Assembly: GCA_018675995.1 (NCBI GenBank)
Contig: JABGWZ010000102.1
Coordinates: 1-53,694 of the forward strand
Direction: 5' to 3'
Origin: Opitutia bacterium
GTDB taxonomy: Bacteria; Verrucomicrobiota; Verrucomicrobiia; Opitutales; Seribacteraceae
Length of the DNA: 53,694 nt
The notes under the pieces were generated by a model. It had not been told where the DNA came from. It saw only the letters and a program-made list of their open reading frames with translations, and searched no databases. Made by a program: the position numbers and the translations under genes. Positions 1 to 8,715 of this stretch are shown in pieces (within the stretch, counting starts at the first letter, position 1; each line of letters starts with the position of its first letter).

Positions 1-222
1 AGCACACCTGCCAGTCTATACCGAAATTCTCCCCTCCCCAATGCTTCGACTCCTTTGCTGCTCGGGTCAGTGAAAGGTTTCTCTACTGAACCTGTTGCCT
101 GGGTCCATCAAACGCCAGCGAAAGGGAAAGTTTTTTACACTTCACTCGGTCATGAAGAAGACTTTAAAAAAGGCTCATTTCAAATCCTATTAAAAAATGC
201 TGTTAATTGGTGTTTAAATTAA
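1..222 (+). CDS. ThuA-like domain protein, C-terminal end only
   Basis: Frame 1 is open from the window edge to the TAA at 220-222 and encodes the last 73 residues of a protein. The segment reads PVAWVHQTPAKGKVFYTSLG, then GHEEDFKKGSFQ and a final LLKNAVNWCL. This is the typical end of ThuA-like (trehalose-utilisation, class I glutamine amidotransferase-like fold) proteins, where a 'GRVFYTSLGH..DF' strand precedes the last helix. ThuA relatives act on 3-keto-disaccharides or are fused to sugar-catabolic domains in this phylum. The gene converges on the SMP-30 gene with only 2 bp between the stop codons. The N-terminus lies outside the window, so fusion partners cannot be judged. Confidence 0.7.
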   Translation, partial: STPASLYRNSPLPNASTPLLLGSVKGFSTEPVAWVHQTPAKGKVFYTSLGHEEDFKKGSFQILLKNAVNWCLN

Positions 223-224
223 GC

Positions 225-1100
225 TCAGCCTTCAAAAGCAAACGACGGAACACCCCCTACTTCCAACCCGTCAATCGCAAATACTTTTCCTGCATGTGCT
301 TCATTCAAGCTTTTATGGACTCCCGTTGTAACAAACAAACGATTCAAATTGTGACCGCCAAAAGCACAAGCTGTTGTTTCCACGCATGGAATATCCACCC
401 TTTGAAGCAACTCTCCACTATTCGGGTTAATTCGCACTACCATTCCACCGTGACACATTGCAACCCACAGCATACCCTCTGAATCAATCGTCATTCCATC
501 GGGAGCCCCATCTAAATCGAGAACTCCAGTATCAGCCACCAAGGATGGTTCGATAATAGAACCTAAACTATTATCAAATGGATATGCCATAATTTTCTTA
601 GTTGGTGTGTCTATATAATACATTATGGTTGCATCCGCATTCCAACAAATACCATTTGAATTAGTCACCCCACCAACCTTCAAACAAAGATTCCCTTTTG
701 CATCCAACATGTACAGGTTGGCATCCCCCGTCTTTTTAACCGTGCTAATTGTACCTCCCCAAAACCTTCCGGATGGATCACACTTTCCATCATTGAAGCG
801 ATTATCGGGTCGTTTATCCCCTTCCGGATCAGCCAAATTTTCTTTCTCGCCGCTGACTGGATCAAAGGCATAGATTCCAGAATCACCCGCACACACAAAA
901 CCACCTTTCATACGAGGGACGACGGTTCCAATCCGCTCACCCATTTCCCAAAATTCTTCGTCACCGCTTTCAGGATTCAATCGAATGAGCGTATGCCCTT
1001 CAATATCTACATATAAGAGATGATCATTCCAAAAGATTGGACCTTCACCCCATTTGGAAACACGTGAACCGATTGAACTAATTATAATATCTTTATTCAT
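225..1100 (-). CDS. SMP-30/gluconolaconase/LRE family lactonase
   Basis: This 291-residue six-bladed beta-propeller of the SMP-30/gluconolactonase family probably hydrolyses a sugar lactone to the sugar acid, using one divalent metal. The family's metal ligands are recognisable: Glu19 in WGEGPIFW, Asn149 in TNSNGICWN and Asp201 in DGAPDGMTID. Asn103 in RFNDGKCDPSGRFWGGT is the substrate-pocket Asn. There is no signal peptide, so it should act in the cytoplasm. Its start overlaps the stop of the upstream esterase-like gene by 8 bp, which suggests translational coupling in a sulfatase-esterase-lactonase run. Length is normal for the family. The actual lactone is unknown. Confidence 0.88.
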   Translation of the reverse strand: MNKDIIISSIGSRVSKWGEGPIFWNDHLLYVDIEGHTLIRLNPESGDEEFWEMGERIGTVVPRMKGGFVCAGDSGIYAFDPVSGEKENLADPEGDKRPDNRFNDGKCDPSGRFWGGTISTVKKTGDANLYMLDAKGNLCLKVGGVTNSNGICWNADATIMYYIDTPTKKIMAYPFDNSLGSIIEPSLVADTGVLDLDGAPDGMTIDSEGMLWVAMCHGGMVVRINPNSGELLQRVDIPCVETTACAFGGHNLNRLFVTTGVHKSLNEAHAGKVFAIDGLEVGGVPSFAFEG

Positions 1101-1842
1101 TTTTTTTGGATTTCCAGGACTTCTTAAAAAATTGCATCGCTAAATCATTTACATCTTTGCCCTTAGGCAAAGTTCGTAAGCCTGAACCCTCCACGCCATA
1201 CGCGATACACTCAATTCCCAACTCTATACATTTTTTTTGAAGCATTATCGCAAATCGGGGATGGTGTATCTGATCGTTTAAACCAGAACGATTGTAAACA
1301 AGGATGGGAGGTCCGCCTGCATGAATATGAGGGAGTATTAAAGGTGTGCCCTTGGGTTGCTGTATCGGGTAAATGGATCTGATTCCCAAATTTTGGGCAT
1401 GTCCAAGAAAGCAGGTAATCAAAGCACCGGCTGAATTTCCCATTACTGAAATCCGGTTCTTATCAATATTATATTTACTCGCATTTTTCTGAATGAACCT
1501 GATCGATTTTGCACAATGCTCGAGCAGTTTCCGGTAATTCCCTTCCATTTGATCTATGTATGGATAATTAACACTGGCAAAGGAAACCCCTTTTGGTAAA
1601 TTATTTTGTAACATAGAATTTCTCTGAAAAGATCTTTTGTCCCCAACCCTGAACCCTCCGCCATGAAAATTTACCACCAAAGGGGTTGGCTTCTTTGACT
1701 TTGCAATCCAAAAGTCCAAACTACTTCGGTCATACTCCTCACTGTAACGAATATCAGTATGGGTGGGTTGTTTGGGTTCAGCCAAACCACTTACCCCAAG
1801 GAGGCAAAGAAGTACAAAACTAAATAACATTCGTTTTTTCAT
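1093..1842 (-). CDS. Secreted alpha/beta hydrolase, esterase/BD-FAE-like, shortened
   Basis: This 249-residue protein starts with a signal peptide (MKKRMLFSFVLLCLLGVSGL, cleavage near AEPKQ). It has the hallmarks of the carboxylesterase/acetylxylan-esterase-like hydrolases common in Verrucomicrobiota and Planctomycetota: an oxyanion HGGG at 60-63, nucleophile Ser137 in MGNSAGA, and a late acid region with Asp190 followed by IHHPRF. Two things are odd. The stretch between the nucleophile and Asp190 is short, and no His stands at the usual C-terminal catalytic position, where GVEGSGLRTLPKG is found. It may be a non-canonical or impaired hydrolase, or His193/194 may serve. It sits 66 bp downstream of the sulfatase gene and overlaps the lactonase gene. 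Confidence 0.72.
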   Translation of the reverse strand: MKKRMLFSFVLLCLLGVSGLAEPKQPTHTDIRYSEEYDRSSLDFWIAKSKKPTPLVVNFHGGGFRVGDKRSFQRNSMLQNNLPKGVSFASVNYPYIDQMEGNYRKLLEHCAKSIRFIQKNASKYNIDKNRISVMGNSAGALITCFLGHAQNLGIRSIYPIQQPKGTPLILPHIHAGGPPILVYNRSGLNDQIHHPRFAIMLQKKCIELGIECIAYGVEGSGLRTLPKGKDVNDLAMQFFKKSWKSKKNE

Positions 1843-1908
1843 AATTGAGGGATGGATTCACACCAAAAATCCTGAAAAAATTCACCTATTTTGATAAAGA
1901 TGATCTTT

Positions 1909-3519
1909 TTATCCCCTTTTTCCAATTCCACTCATCCGTAATTCTTTCAGTAATTCTTTGACTTTAAGGGGAAATTCCCCGACCAGATTACGAGTTTCCT
2001 GCGGGTCTTTTTTGTGGTCATATAATTCCAGAAATAATGGCTCCAAATTCACATCTCGGTAGTCCAACCAGGCAACCAACCGGTAGCGATCCGTTCGTAA
2101 GGTATAGCCCATTAAATGATTTTCAAAAAGGGCCCGATTCCAGCGTTTACCCTGCTGTTGCTTGATACGGTGTTCTACTTCCTCAATCAAAGGCCCGAAA
2201 AAGGTCTTCCTCATCCCAAAAGAAAGTGGATTGGCTGCCCACTCTCGTAATGCAGGGTTTGGAAACTGGCTGACCGCATATTGCTTTCTTTTTGCATTTG
2301 GATTTTCCAAAAGTGGAAGCAAGCTCCTTCCTGCCAAATGAACCGGTTTCGCCAAGCCCGCTAGTTCACAAAGGGTTGGATATAGATCCACCAGCTCTAC
2401 TAATGCCTCAGTTCCCTTACCTCGTTGCTTCATTCCCGGCGTCCAAAAAATTAGCGGTACCCGGGTGGCAATTTCATAATTGGTCGCCTTTCCCCAAATT
2501 CCCATTTCACCCAAATGCCAGCCGTGATCACCCCAGACCACAATAATAGTATTTTCCCGGACTCCCTCCTTTTCTAAAGCATCTATCATTAACCCAACTT
2601 GAGCATCAACATAACTGACACAGGCATAATATCCGTGTAAAAGAGTCTTAGCTAGTTCCTCCCCTATCGATCCTTCTTTTGGAATACCGTGCCGGGTTCG
2701 CAACTCAAAGGATGCGTGCAAACCGGTAGTGGCTCCACCTATCGGTCCCTTCTTTTGCTTTGCCAATTGTATATCTTCCCGGTCATACATATCCCAGTAT
2801 TTTTTAGGGGCCACAAAATCAAGATGCGGTTTTTTAAAACCAAGTGCTAAAAAAAGGGGCTTTCCCGGTTTTTTTTTCACATGGTCTTTCAGTGTGGCGA
2901 TTGCCAGCCTCGTGCTATATCCATCCGAATAAGCATGATCGGGAACATCAGCCGACTCATAAGCCGGTCCATGGATCAGTCCCCCCGAGCCTTCTTCCCC
3001 ATACTTGGCAAACCTTTTTTCTTTATTCGATGCCCAAAGTTCCTGATTTTCAGGCAATGCATAACCTCCTGGCAACCATTTCATTTTGACTGAACATTGA
3101 TTATGTGCCGGTTTTCGGCTCCAAGAATGCTCACTATCCGTCATTCGACCATGATAAATTTTCCCACAATACACCGCCTCATATCCATTTTGGATAAAAT
3201 GCTGTGGCAAAGTTACGATATTGGGATTCAAGTCCCGAAAATAAGCAGTGTTTTCAATTACACCAATTTCATCGGGTCTGGCACCTGTCATCAGACTGGC
3301 TCGCGACGGACTGCAAATCGACTGTTGGCAATATGCCCGGTCAAACCGCCTGCCCTCTTCCGCTAGTTTGTCCAAATTGGGTGACTTGGCAATCGGAGAC
3401 CCGTAACATCCGAGCTCGGGTCGTAAATCATCAATCGCAATAAAAAGAATATGGGGCTTACCAATAAGAAATACCTTTATAAAGAAGGGCAATAAAAAGA
3501 TGGGGAATAAATTCTTCAT
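1909..3519 (-). CDS. Sulfatase, iduronate-2-sulfatase-like
   Basis: This 536-residue type I sulfatase hydrolyses sulfate esters, here most likely on an algal polysaccharide or its oligosaccharides. The N-terminus has a hydrophobic signal (residues 2-20), then the metal-binding pair in FIAIDDLRPELGCYG (Asp30, Asp31), which is typical of the iduronate-2-sulfatase branch. Cys69 in ICSPSRASLMTG is the residue matured to formylglycine; CxPSR is the anaerobic- or FGE-type recognition signature. A later WGDHGWHLGEMGIWGK segment supplies the other metal and sulfate ligands. No formylglycine-generating enzyme is present in the window. Substrate cannot be read from sequence alone. It is the first gene of a probable sulfatase-esterase-lactonase unit. 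Confidence 0.93.
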   Translation of the reverse strand: MKNLFPIFLLPFFIKVFLIGKPHILFIAIDDLRPELGCYGSPIAKSPNLDKLAEEGRRFDRAYCQQSICSPSRASLMTGARPDEIGVIENTAYFRDLNPNIVTLPQHFIQNGYEAVYCGKIYHGRMTDSEHSWSRKPAHNQCSVKMKWLPGGYALPENQELWASNKEKRFAKYGEEGSGGLIHGPAYESADVPDHAYSDGYSTRLAIATLKDHVKKKPGKPLFLALGFKKPHLDFVAPKKYWDMYDREDIQLAKQKKGPIGGATTGLHASFELRTRHGIPKEGSIGEELAKTLLHGYYACVSYVDAQVGLMIDALEKEGVRENTIIVVWGDHGWHLGEMGIWGKATNYEIATRVPLIFWTPGMKQRGKGTEALVELVDLYPTLCELAGLAKPVHLAGRSLLPLLENPNAKRKQYAVSQFPNPALREWAANPLSFGMRKTFFGPLIEEVEHRIKQQQGKRWNRALFENHLMGYTLRTDRYRLVAWLDYRDVNLEPLFLELYDHKKDPQETRNLVGEFPLKVKELLKELRMSGIGKRG

Positions 3520-3668
3520 TCACATAGAACATTAATCACTCAATTCTAGGGCAAGCGAATTTATCTGATAATAGGTTAATTTTGAGTAAAAAAGTCTAAT
3601 ATTTTTTTCTTACGCCACTTGAAAAGGGAAAAGAATATCACATTGCTCAGAAATGAATTTTTGGACTC

Positions 3669-3712
3669 ACCGTAATTTACCTTTTTTACAAATAAGTGAT
3701 CTTCATTACGGT
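3669..3712. repeat. 8-bp inverted repeat in sulfatase/phosphatase intergenic region
   Basis: ACCGTAAT at 3669-3676 is exactly repeated in inverse (ATTACGGT) at 3705-3712, separated by 28 bases. CTC just outside the left arm can add pairs with GAG about 4 bases beyond the right arm. On the minus strand it lies about 30 nt after the phosphatase stop codon, so a 3' hairpin is possible. There is no T-run, so it is not a classic intrinsic terminator. The rest of 3520-3742 shows nothing else clear. Confidence 0.3.
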
Positions 3713-3742
3713 AGCTGAGTGTAGATCTGAAAAATCTATTTT

Positions 3743-4360
3743 TTACCATTCAGTTGGTTTTATAAAACCAAGAATCTTAAAAGCACTCTTCCCTTTCGGT
3801 TCCAAAACATAGCATATACCTTGTGGATCAGGATATATTCCTGTCGCTGCCTCAAATGGATCATCGTGAGCGACAAGTGCCGTATTCTTACCTTTTTCAG
3901 GCTTGGTTGAGAGAAAGGGAACGATCCGTTTTTTCATCCTTTCCATTTGCTCCTTGGTAAATTCAGCAAAAGGTAAAAAATTAAGGTCCTCATTTTTTTC
4001 ATATTGCCCAAAGGCAAGCCAGGCAGTCTGCCAAGCCCGAAAATATTCACTACTAACCACTTTTCCGACCGGTATATTGTAAAAGCGAATTGCATTACCA
4101 ATGTGCACAGCTTCGTGCCATCCTTTTTCACTAAGAACCCGCTGAGTGGAACCGTCATTAACATCCGCTTTTACCTGATCAGCATAATCTTTTTCTGTAG
4201 ATGCATGCCTGAAATATAAAATAAGACCACCCTTTTTCATCTTTTTAATCAAAGCTTCCTTGGACATAAAACTTTTTGAAGTTCCCGGATTAGCAATCAC
4301 TAAAGTAGCGAATAGCATTGAACAGAAAATTATTGGTGCAATAAAAGATTTCACAAACAC
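3743..4360 (-). CDS. Secreted histidine phosphatase superfamily protein
   Basis: This 205-residue protein has a signal peptide (hydrophobic residues 5-22, then ANPGTSK). The histidine-phosphatase core is visible: the phosphorylated His in LYFRHAST (Arg51-His52), the phosphate-binding Arg108 in SSEYFRAWQTAW, and the second His in LVAHDDPF (His165). Ser-Glu ahead of the Arg and the QTA after it match the branch-1 pattern SxxxRAxQTA. The family includes phosphatases of sugar phosphates, phytate-like and lipid phosphates, as well as mutases. A periplasmic location argues for a phosphatase. The gene stands alone between two larger catabolic units, 73 bp after the GH81 gene in the same direction. 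Confidence 0.8.
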   Translation of the reverse strand: MFVKSFIAPIIFCSMLFATLVIANPGTSKSFMSKEALIKKMKKGGLILYFRHASTEKDYADQVKADVNDGSTQRVLSEKGWHEAVHIGNAIRFYNIPVGKVVSSEYFRAWQTAWLAFGQYEKNEDLNFLPFAEFTKEQMERMKKRIVPFLSTKPEKGKNTALVAHDDPFEAATGIYPDPQGICYVLEPKGKSAFKILGFIKPTEW

Positions 4361-4433
4361 CCTTCTTAATGAGATTGAGTCTCAGTCGCAAGAAGAAATT
4401 CAGTTTTTGCTAATTAAAAAGTAGAGTTATTAC

Positions 4434-7160
4434 CTATTTGGGAACGGGTACCGCCATTAAAACTTTGGCGGGCAAGCTTCCTTTCAACACTTCTTTACCC
4501 CGAACATAAACTCTTACTGAACGGGGAGTATTTGACATATTATAAACCAATGCAGTTCTCTTCCCGCTCGGTTTTTTGAAAACAACAGATGTCGGCAAGT
4601 CAGTGTAAGATTCTTTATCAATTAAACCATAAGCACGGCTGGCATGAGCCAGATAATAAGGAATACCCGCATGCTTAGTACTGGAAATCTTCCATCTCTT
4701 TTCAATTGCTTCATCTAAGACTTTACAAATTTCATCGGGTTGACAAAAAGCGGCATAGGCAGCTGTGACCTGACCCCAGTCACCGTCAATTTTTTCCCAG
4801 GTCATTTTGCCCTGATCCTTCCCCTGCTTTTCAAGCATTTGATTAAGTTGAAAAACAGAGTGTTCCGCATGAGCCCCAAAATAGTTCATATGAGTCCATG
4901 CAGGAAGCCACTGGATACCATAAATATGAATCGGTTCACCACTGAACCAGGTCCATGCTCCCATATCCCTGTCACGCATAACTGAGCAGATCGTGGGTTT
5001 ATAATTGGGCGACCAGTTGGATTGTTCGGAGTTTTTCCAACCGTAAGCATTGTTCCAGTATTCATGAACTGCTTCAGTTTCAATGGAATAGCCCATAGCA
5101 CCGGTAGCCATCATCTCCTGATTGCCCAGAGCTGCACCGAGAAAGAACATACCTGCCCAGGAACCAACTGCTTCGGAGGAGGATTCCTGATTATTCCCAT
5201 CATATCCACTCGACATTCCCCCCGCGTAGCTATGACCACCCCAGCATTCAAAGGTACGTAGTCGGGGAAATCTTGGAGATTCTCTTTCCCATTCTGCATA
5301 TTGTTTCACAACTTCGGTTACACTCGGCCCGTATTTCTTTAGCCATGCCGGATCATGCATACCAATTAAAGCCGCACTCATAGCAAGGTAACCATAGTGG
5401 AAATGATTATCAGTAAACTGTTCAGATCCGTAAGATGAATTGAATCCGACCAAACCAGACCATGGTAGTGGGTATCGGGCATAATAAAATGCTTTTTCAC
5501 CAGGTTCGTAAGTTAACCAATCCTCCACTACCCTCTTGGCTTCTTGATACAAATCACTGGCAATAGGAAGTTGTAATTGCCAAGCCATATTAAAAGCCTG
5601 ACAAGTTTTAAGCATAGACTTCCCTCCCCAATAGGTATCTCCACCCTGCCGGTTTTCTTCAGGCTTTTTAAGCAGTTCATCTCCCCAACCGTTGATAAAG
5701 TCAGCCAATTTATCTTTTTTGAAATCATCATCTTTAGGTAGAGGAAAAAGGGGAATAATTCCGGTAAAGGGCCAGGAAATTTGAAATTCTTTTCCTTTAG
5801 CCACCACCATCTTACCCCGTCTGGTTTTATATTCCATACCGGTAAGGCTGAAATTGTGCTGCGTGGTCCGGTAATGATGGGGAACCCAACCGTGCAGAGT
5901 GTCTCCCCCTCCTTCAGTTTTCACTTTCCAAGTGGTATTGACCCTTCCCTTATTATTTTCATATTTCCAATCAAATTGAGTATCCCGTGGAATTGCACCC
6001 GCATGACTGGAAAAAAGTTTTGCCTGATTCGGATCATCATTCAGTGCAGCAATAGAAAGCACTGGCCCACTAAACCGAATATGTCCATCCATTGCTTTCA
6101 ACGAACCACCAGGAGCAAAGATCCCAAAAGTACGACCATCCTGTATCAAAATTCCGTTTGCCTCCAACTTGCCGGGGATCTTCAGATCAATTTCCTTGGG
6201 TTCAATCCAGACATAGGGCATTCCCCTGCCAAAGGTGACATCGGCTTTTTTACTCTTGCTCAGATGAAGCCTCATTGAAACATGCCAATCCCCCCAGTTG
6301 AGCGTGGATGAATGAGAAAAAGGACCGGACTTCGGTATGGTGGAGAGTTTAGAAAAAACGAAATGATCCGCTGAGATAAAACCCCAGCCCCCCTTCGATT
6401 CATCCACCAATTGAACTTTTGCCTTTTTTCCACGAAATTTCCTGAGATCCCATGTTCGCCATTCCAGATCATTACTTTTCTTTCCGACCTCCTGAAAAAC
6501 AGATTGGCCATCAATTAATAGATGGACTCCGAGAATTTCTTTTTCACTACCTCCTGCCACTTTGAAATGAAGATAGTCTTTCTCGATCACAAATTCGGGA
6601 GATGTCGCCTTACCAAGAGCTCCATCATGTCCGTAAAAGCTGGCGGCATATCGCTTGCCTACAATTCCCCTGCTTCCGTGTTGACCTTGGGTCATGGGTG
6701 CATCTCCAAAAGCTGTTCCCTCCAATGTCCATCCGAGTGATGCCCAATCCTTTTCAAAATCAAAAAGGATTTGTTCAACCGGATCTGAATCAGGAGTCGG
6801 ATCAATAGGTTCAATCACGAGGGGTTCACCCGCATCCATTTCGGTACCATTTTGATTCCATTCCAATGGATACCAAATCTGCACGCCCTGTGCATTCGCA
6901 CTCACATTAAAGGGATAGGCATAGAGGCGACCAGGGAAACCATCATTGGCCAACAGGGTAGTCCACCAGTCATTTGTGGGTAGAGGCTTGCCTTGGACGC
7001 CAGGCTCTAAATGAACCGTCTTCGCAAAAAGTTTTTGTACGGATTCATTTTCGGGTGGTTTTTCAGCAAATGGAGCGGCACTCACCACCGTTGTAAAAAA
7101 AAAGCATAAAAAGACAGCTAGGGATAATCTCGACCGGGGAAAAAAAGCAACATTTTTCAT
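4434..7160 (-). CDS. GH81 endo-beta-1,3-glucanase with inserted beta-sandwich
   Basis: This is a secreted laminarinase of family GH81. The open frame extends to a TTG at 7200-7202, but the ATG at 7158-7160 gives a textbook signal peptide (MKNVAFFPRSRLSLAVFLCF, ending VVSAAPF), so I start there (908 residues). The N-terminal GH81 signature LPTNDWWTTLLAND and the C-terminal catalytic motifs DNHFHYGY (Asp near residue 584) and NNQESSSEAVGSW (Glu near 659 and 663) are clear. From about residue 132 to 272 the N-terminal beta-sandwich is interrupted by a domain with FDFEKDWASLGW, GTAFGDAP, TSPEFVI and GGWGFISADH. That domain resembles the galactose-binding-like domain of GH32 levanases. The gene follows the DUF1501 gene by 34 bp. 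Confidence 0.9.
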   Translation of the reverse strand: MKNVAFFPRSRLSLAVFLCFFFTTVVSAAPFAEKPPENESVQKLFAKTVHLEPGVQGKPLPTNDWWTTLLANDGFPGRLYAYPFNVSANAQGVQIWYPLEWNQNGTEMDAGEPLVIEPIDPTPDSDPVEQILFDFEKDWASLGWTLEGTAFGDAPMTQGQHGSRGIVGKRYAASFYGHDGALGKATSPEFVIEKDYLHFKVAGGSEKEILGVHLLIDGQSVFQEVGKKSNDLEWRTWDLRKFRGKKAKVQLVDESKGGWGFISADHFVFSKLSTIPKSGPFSHSSTLNWGDWHVSMRLHLSKSKKADVTFGRGMPYVWIEPKEIDLKIPGKLEANGILIQDGRTFGIFAPGGSLKAMDGHIRFSGPVLSIAALNDDPNQAKLFSSHAGAIPRDTQFDWKYENNKGRVNTTWKVKTEGGGDTLHGWVPHHYRTTQHNFSLTGMEYKTRRGKMVVAKGKEFQISWPFTGIIPLFPLPKDDDFKKDKLADFINGWGDELLKKPEENRQGGDTYWGGKSMLKTCQAFNMAWQLQLPIASDLYQEAKRVVEDWLTYEPGEKAFYYARYPLPWSGLVGFNSSYGSEQFTDNHFHYGYLAMSAALIGMHDPAWLKKYGPSVTEVVKQYAEWERESPRFPRLRTFECWGGHSYAGGMSSGYDGNNQESSSEAVGSWAGMFFLGAALGNQEMMATGAMGYSIETEAVHEYWNNAYGWKNSEQSNWSPNYKPTICSVMRDRDMGAWTWFSGEPIHIYGIQWLPAWTHMNYFGAHAEHSVFQLNQMLEKQGKDQGKMTWEKIDGDWGQVTAAYAAFCQPDEICKVLDEAIEKRWKISSTKHAGIPYYLAHASRAYGLIDKESYTDLPTSVVFKKPSGKRTALVYNMSNTPRSVRVYVRGKEVLKGSLPAKVLMAVPVPK

Positions 7161-7194
7161 GGTCAAAGCATTCAAACAAGCGACCGAAAAAAGA

Positions 7195-8703
7195 TCACGC
7201 AAGCACCTGTTTGATTACATGACCATGAACATTGGTCAGCCTTCTTTCAAGTCCGTTATGATAATATGAAAGCCGCTCATGATCCAACCCCATTAAGTGA
7301 AGAATCGTAGCGTTAAAGTCGTATACGCTCGACCTCCCCTTCACGCTCTTGAAACCAAAATTATCACTCTCCCCATAACTATATCCCTTTTTCACTCCGG
7401 CACCGGCGAAGAAACAGGTGAATGCATCCGGATTATGATCCCGACCCGTTCCATTTCCCTGAAGAAAGGGCATTCGGCCAAACTCGGTGCACCAGACAAC
7501 CAAAGTATTTTTTAAAAGTCCGCGGCGTTTCATATCGCTGATAAGGGCCGCGGTCGGCTGATCCATAATCTCCGCCTGCATGGCATGGGTTTTATCGATA
7601 TTGCTATGTGAATCCCAGTTGGTAATTCCATTCCCTCCGGATGGGTCACTTCCATTAAAAAGTTGAACCACACGGACTCCTTTTTCCAGCAAGCGACGGG
7701 CTAATATACAATTCTTCGCATACTCCTTTTTAAGATCAGTCCCGCTTTCCAATCCATACTCCTTTTTAATCGATACAGGCTCGTTTGAAATATCCATCAC
7801 TTCGGGTATCGAAGTCTGCATTTTACCAGCCAATTCATAACTCGCGATACGGGCGGCCAAGTCAGCATCTCCAGGATATTTTTCTAAATGAAAACCGTTC
7901 AAACGCTGAAGCAGACTAACGGTGGAACGATCATCTGCACTGGTGTAGGATGCCGGACGGGCAAGGTTCGCGGGCGGATTCTTAGCATTAAAATCAGTTC
8001 CCTGAAAAGCGGCAGGTAAAAAACCGTTTCCAAAATTATTTTTGCCGGAACGGGCTGGGCCTCGTGGGTCATTGATAGCCACAAAGGCGGGAAGCTCCTC
8101 ATTCTCTGAACCAAGAGCATATGTGGCCCATGAACCAAAAGACGGAAATCCTTCCATCGTAAACCCGGTATTCAAAAAGTTTTCCCCCTGAGGATGAGCA
8201 CTTGTCTGGGTATGAAGAGAGTGAACAAAGCAGAAGTCATCCGCTAATGCACCCAAATGGGGAACAAGCTCAGAAATCATTTTCCCCGACTTTCCGCGAG
8301 GTTTGAAATCCCAGAAAGGTTTGGCAATGTTACCCGAAGGTCCTTCGAAGGTAACTGCAGGCATACCGGGAGGTTTTTGTCCATGGTACTTGGTCAGATC
8401 TGGCTTATAATCAAAGGTATCAACATGACTGACTGCCCCTGGACAAAATATGATTAGAACCTGATTAGCCTCCGTTTCGAAGTGAGGATCACGGGGGGTG
8501 TACGGGTTGTCGGGATCCAAATTTGGACGGATGGGTGATTTTCCGGTAAAATTGGTGGGGTCATCGGAACCAAACAATCCGTCCTTACTCAACAACTGGG
8601 CAAGTCCTAGAGCACCGGTAGAAAATCCGGCATTCTTCATAAAGCCACGACGGTTTAAGAGAGAACGTCCGATTGAGGAAATTTTTTCTTCGTTATTATT
8701 CAT
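7195..8703 (-). CDS. DUF1501 protein (sulfatase-like fold, Tat-type leader)
   Basis: This 502-residue DUF1501 protein belongs to a PVC-enriched family related in fold to sulfatases and alkaline phosphatases. The N-terminus carries a twin-arginine-like leader: NRRGFMKNAGFSTGALGLAQ. Conserved family segments are visible: VLIIFCPGAVSHVDTFDYKP, the metal-region HTQTSAHPQGENFLNTGF, and NTLVVWCTEFGRMPF followed by GRDHNPDAFTCFFAGAG. The gene starts 12 bp after the stop of the DUF1549/DUF1553 gene, the usual partner arrangement in these phyla. The biochemical role of the pair is not settled; proposals involve export-linked polysaccharide degradation. The frame is intact and of typical length. Confidence 0.92.
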   Translation of the reverse strand: MNNNEEKISSIGRSLLNRRGFMKNAGFSTGALGLAQLLSKDGLFGSDDPTNFTGKSPIRPNLDPDNPYTPRDPHFETEANQVLIIFCPGAVSHVDTFDYKPDLTKYHGQKPPGMPAVTFEGPSGNIAKPFWDFKPRGKSGKMISELVPHLGALADDFCFVHSLHTQTSAHPQGENFLNTGFTMEGFPSFGSWATYALGSENEELPAFVAINDPRGPARSGKNNFGNGFLPAAFQGTDFNAKNPPANLARPASYTSADDRSTVSLLQRLNGFHLEKYPGDADLAARIASYELAGKMQTSIPEVMDISNEPVSIKKEYGLESGTDLKKEYAKNCILARRLLEKGVRVVQLFNGSDPSGGNGITNWDSHSNIDKTHAMQAEIMDQPTAALISDMKRRGLLKNTLVVWCTEFGRMPFLQGNGTGRDHNPDAFTCFFAGAGVKKGYSYGESDNFGFKSVKGRSSVYDFNATILHLMGLDHERLSYYHNGLERRLTNVHGHVIKQVLA

Positions 8704-8715
8704 TTTTAAAAACCC

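Noticed and set aside
4374-4390. Small TGAGA/TCTCA hairpin between the GH81 and phosphatase genes
   Set aside because: Only five pairs and no T-run; not enough for a terminator.
5781-6278. 165-codon plus-strand frame
   Set aside because: Shadow frame antisense to the GH81 gene; no domain and atypical composition.
7161-7202. TTG start of the GH81 gene giving 14 more residues
   Set aside because: The ATG at 7160 begins a textbook signal peptide, which the longer form would bury.
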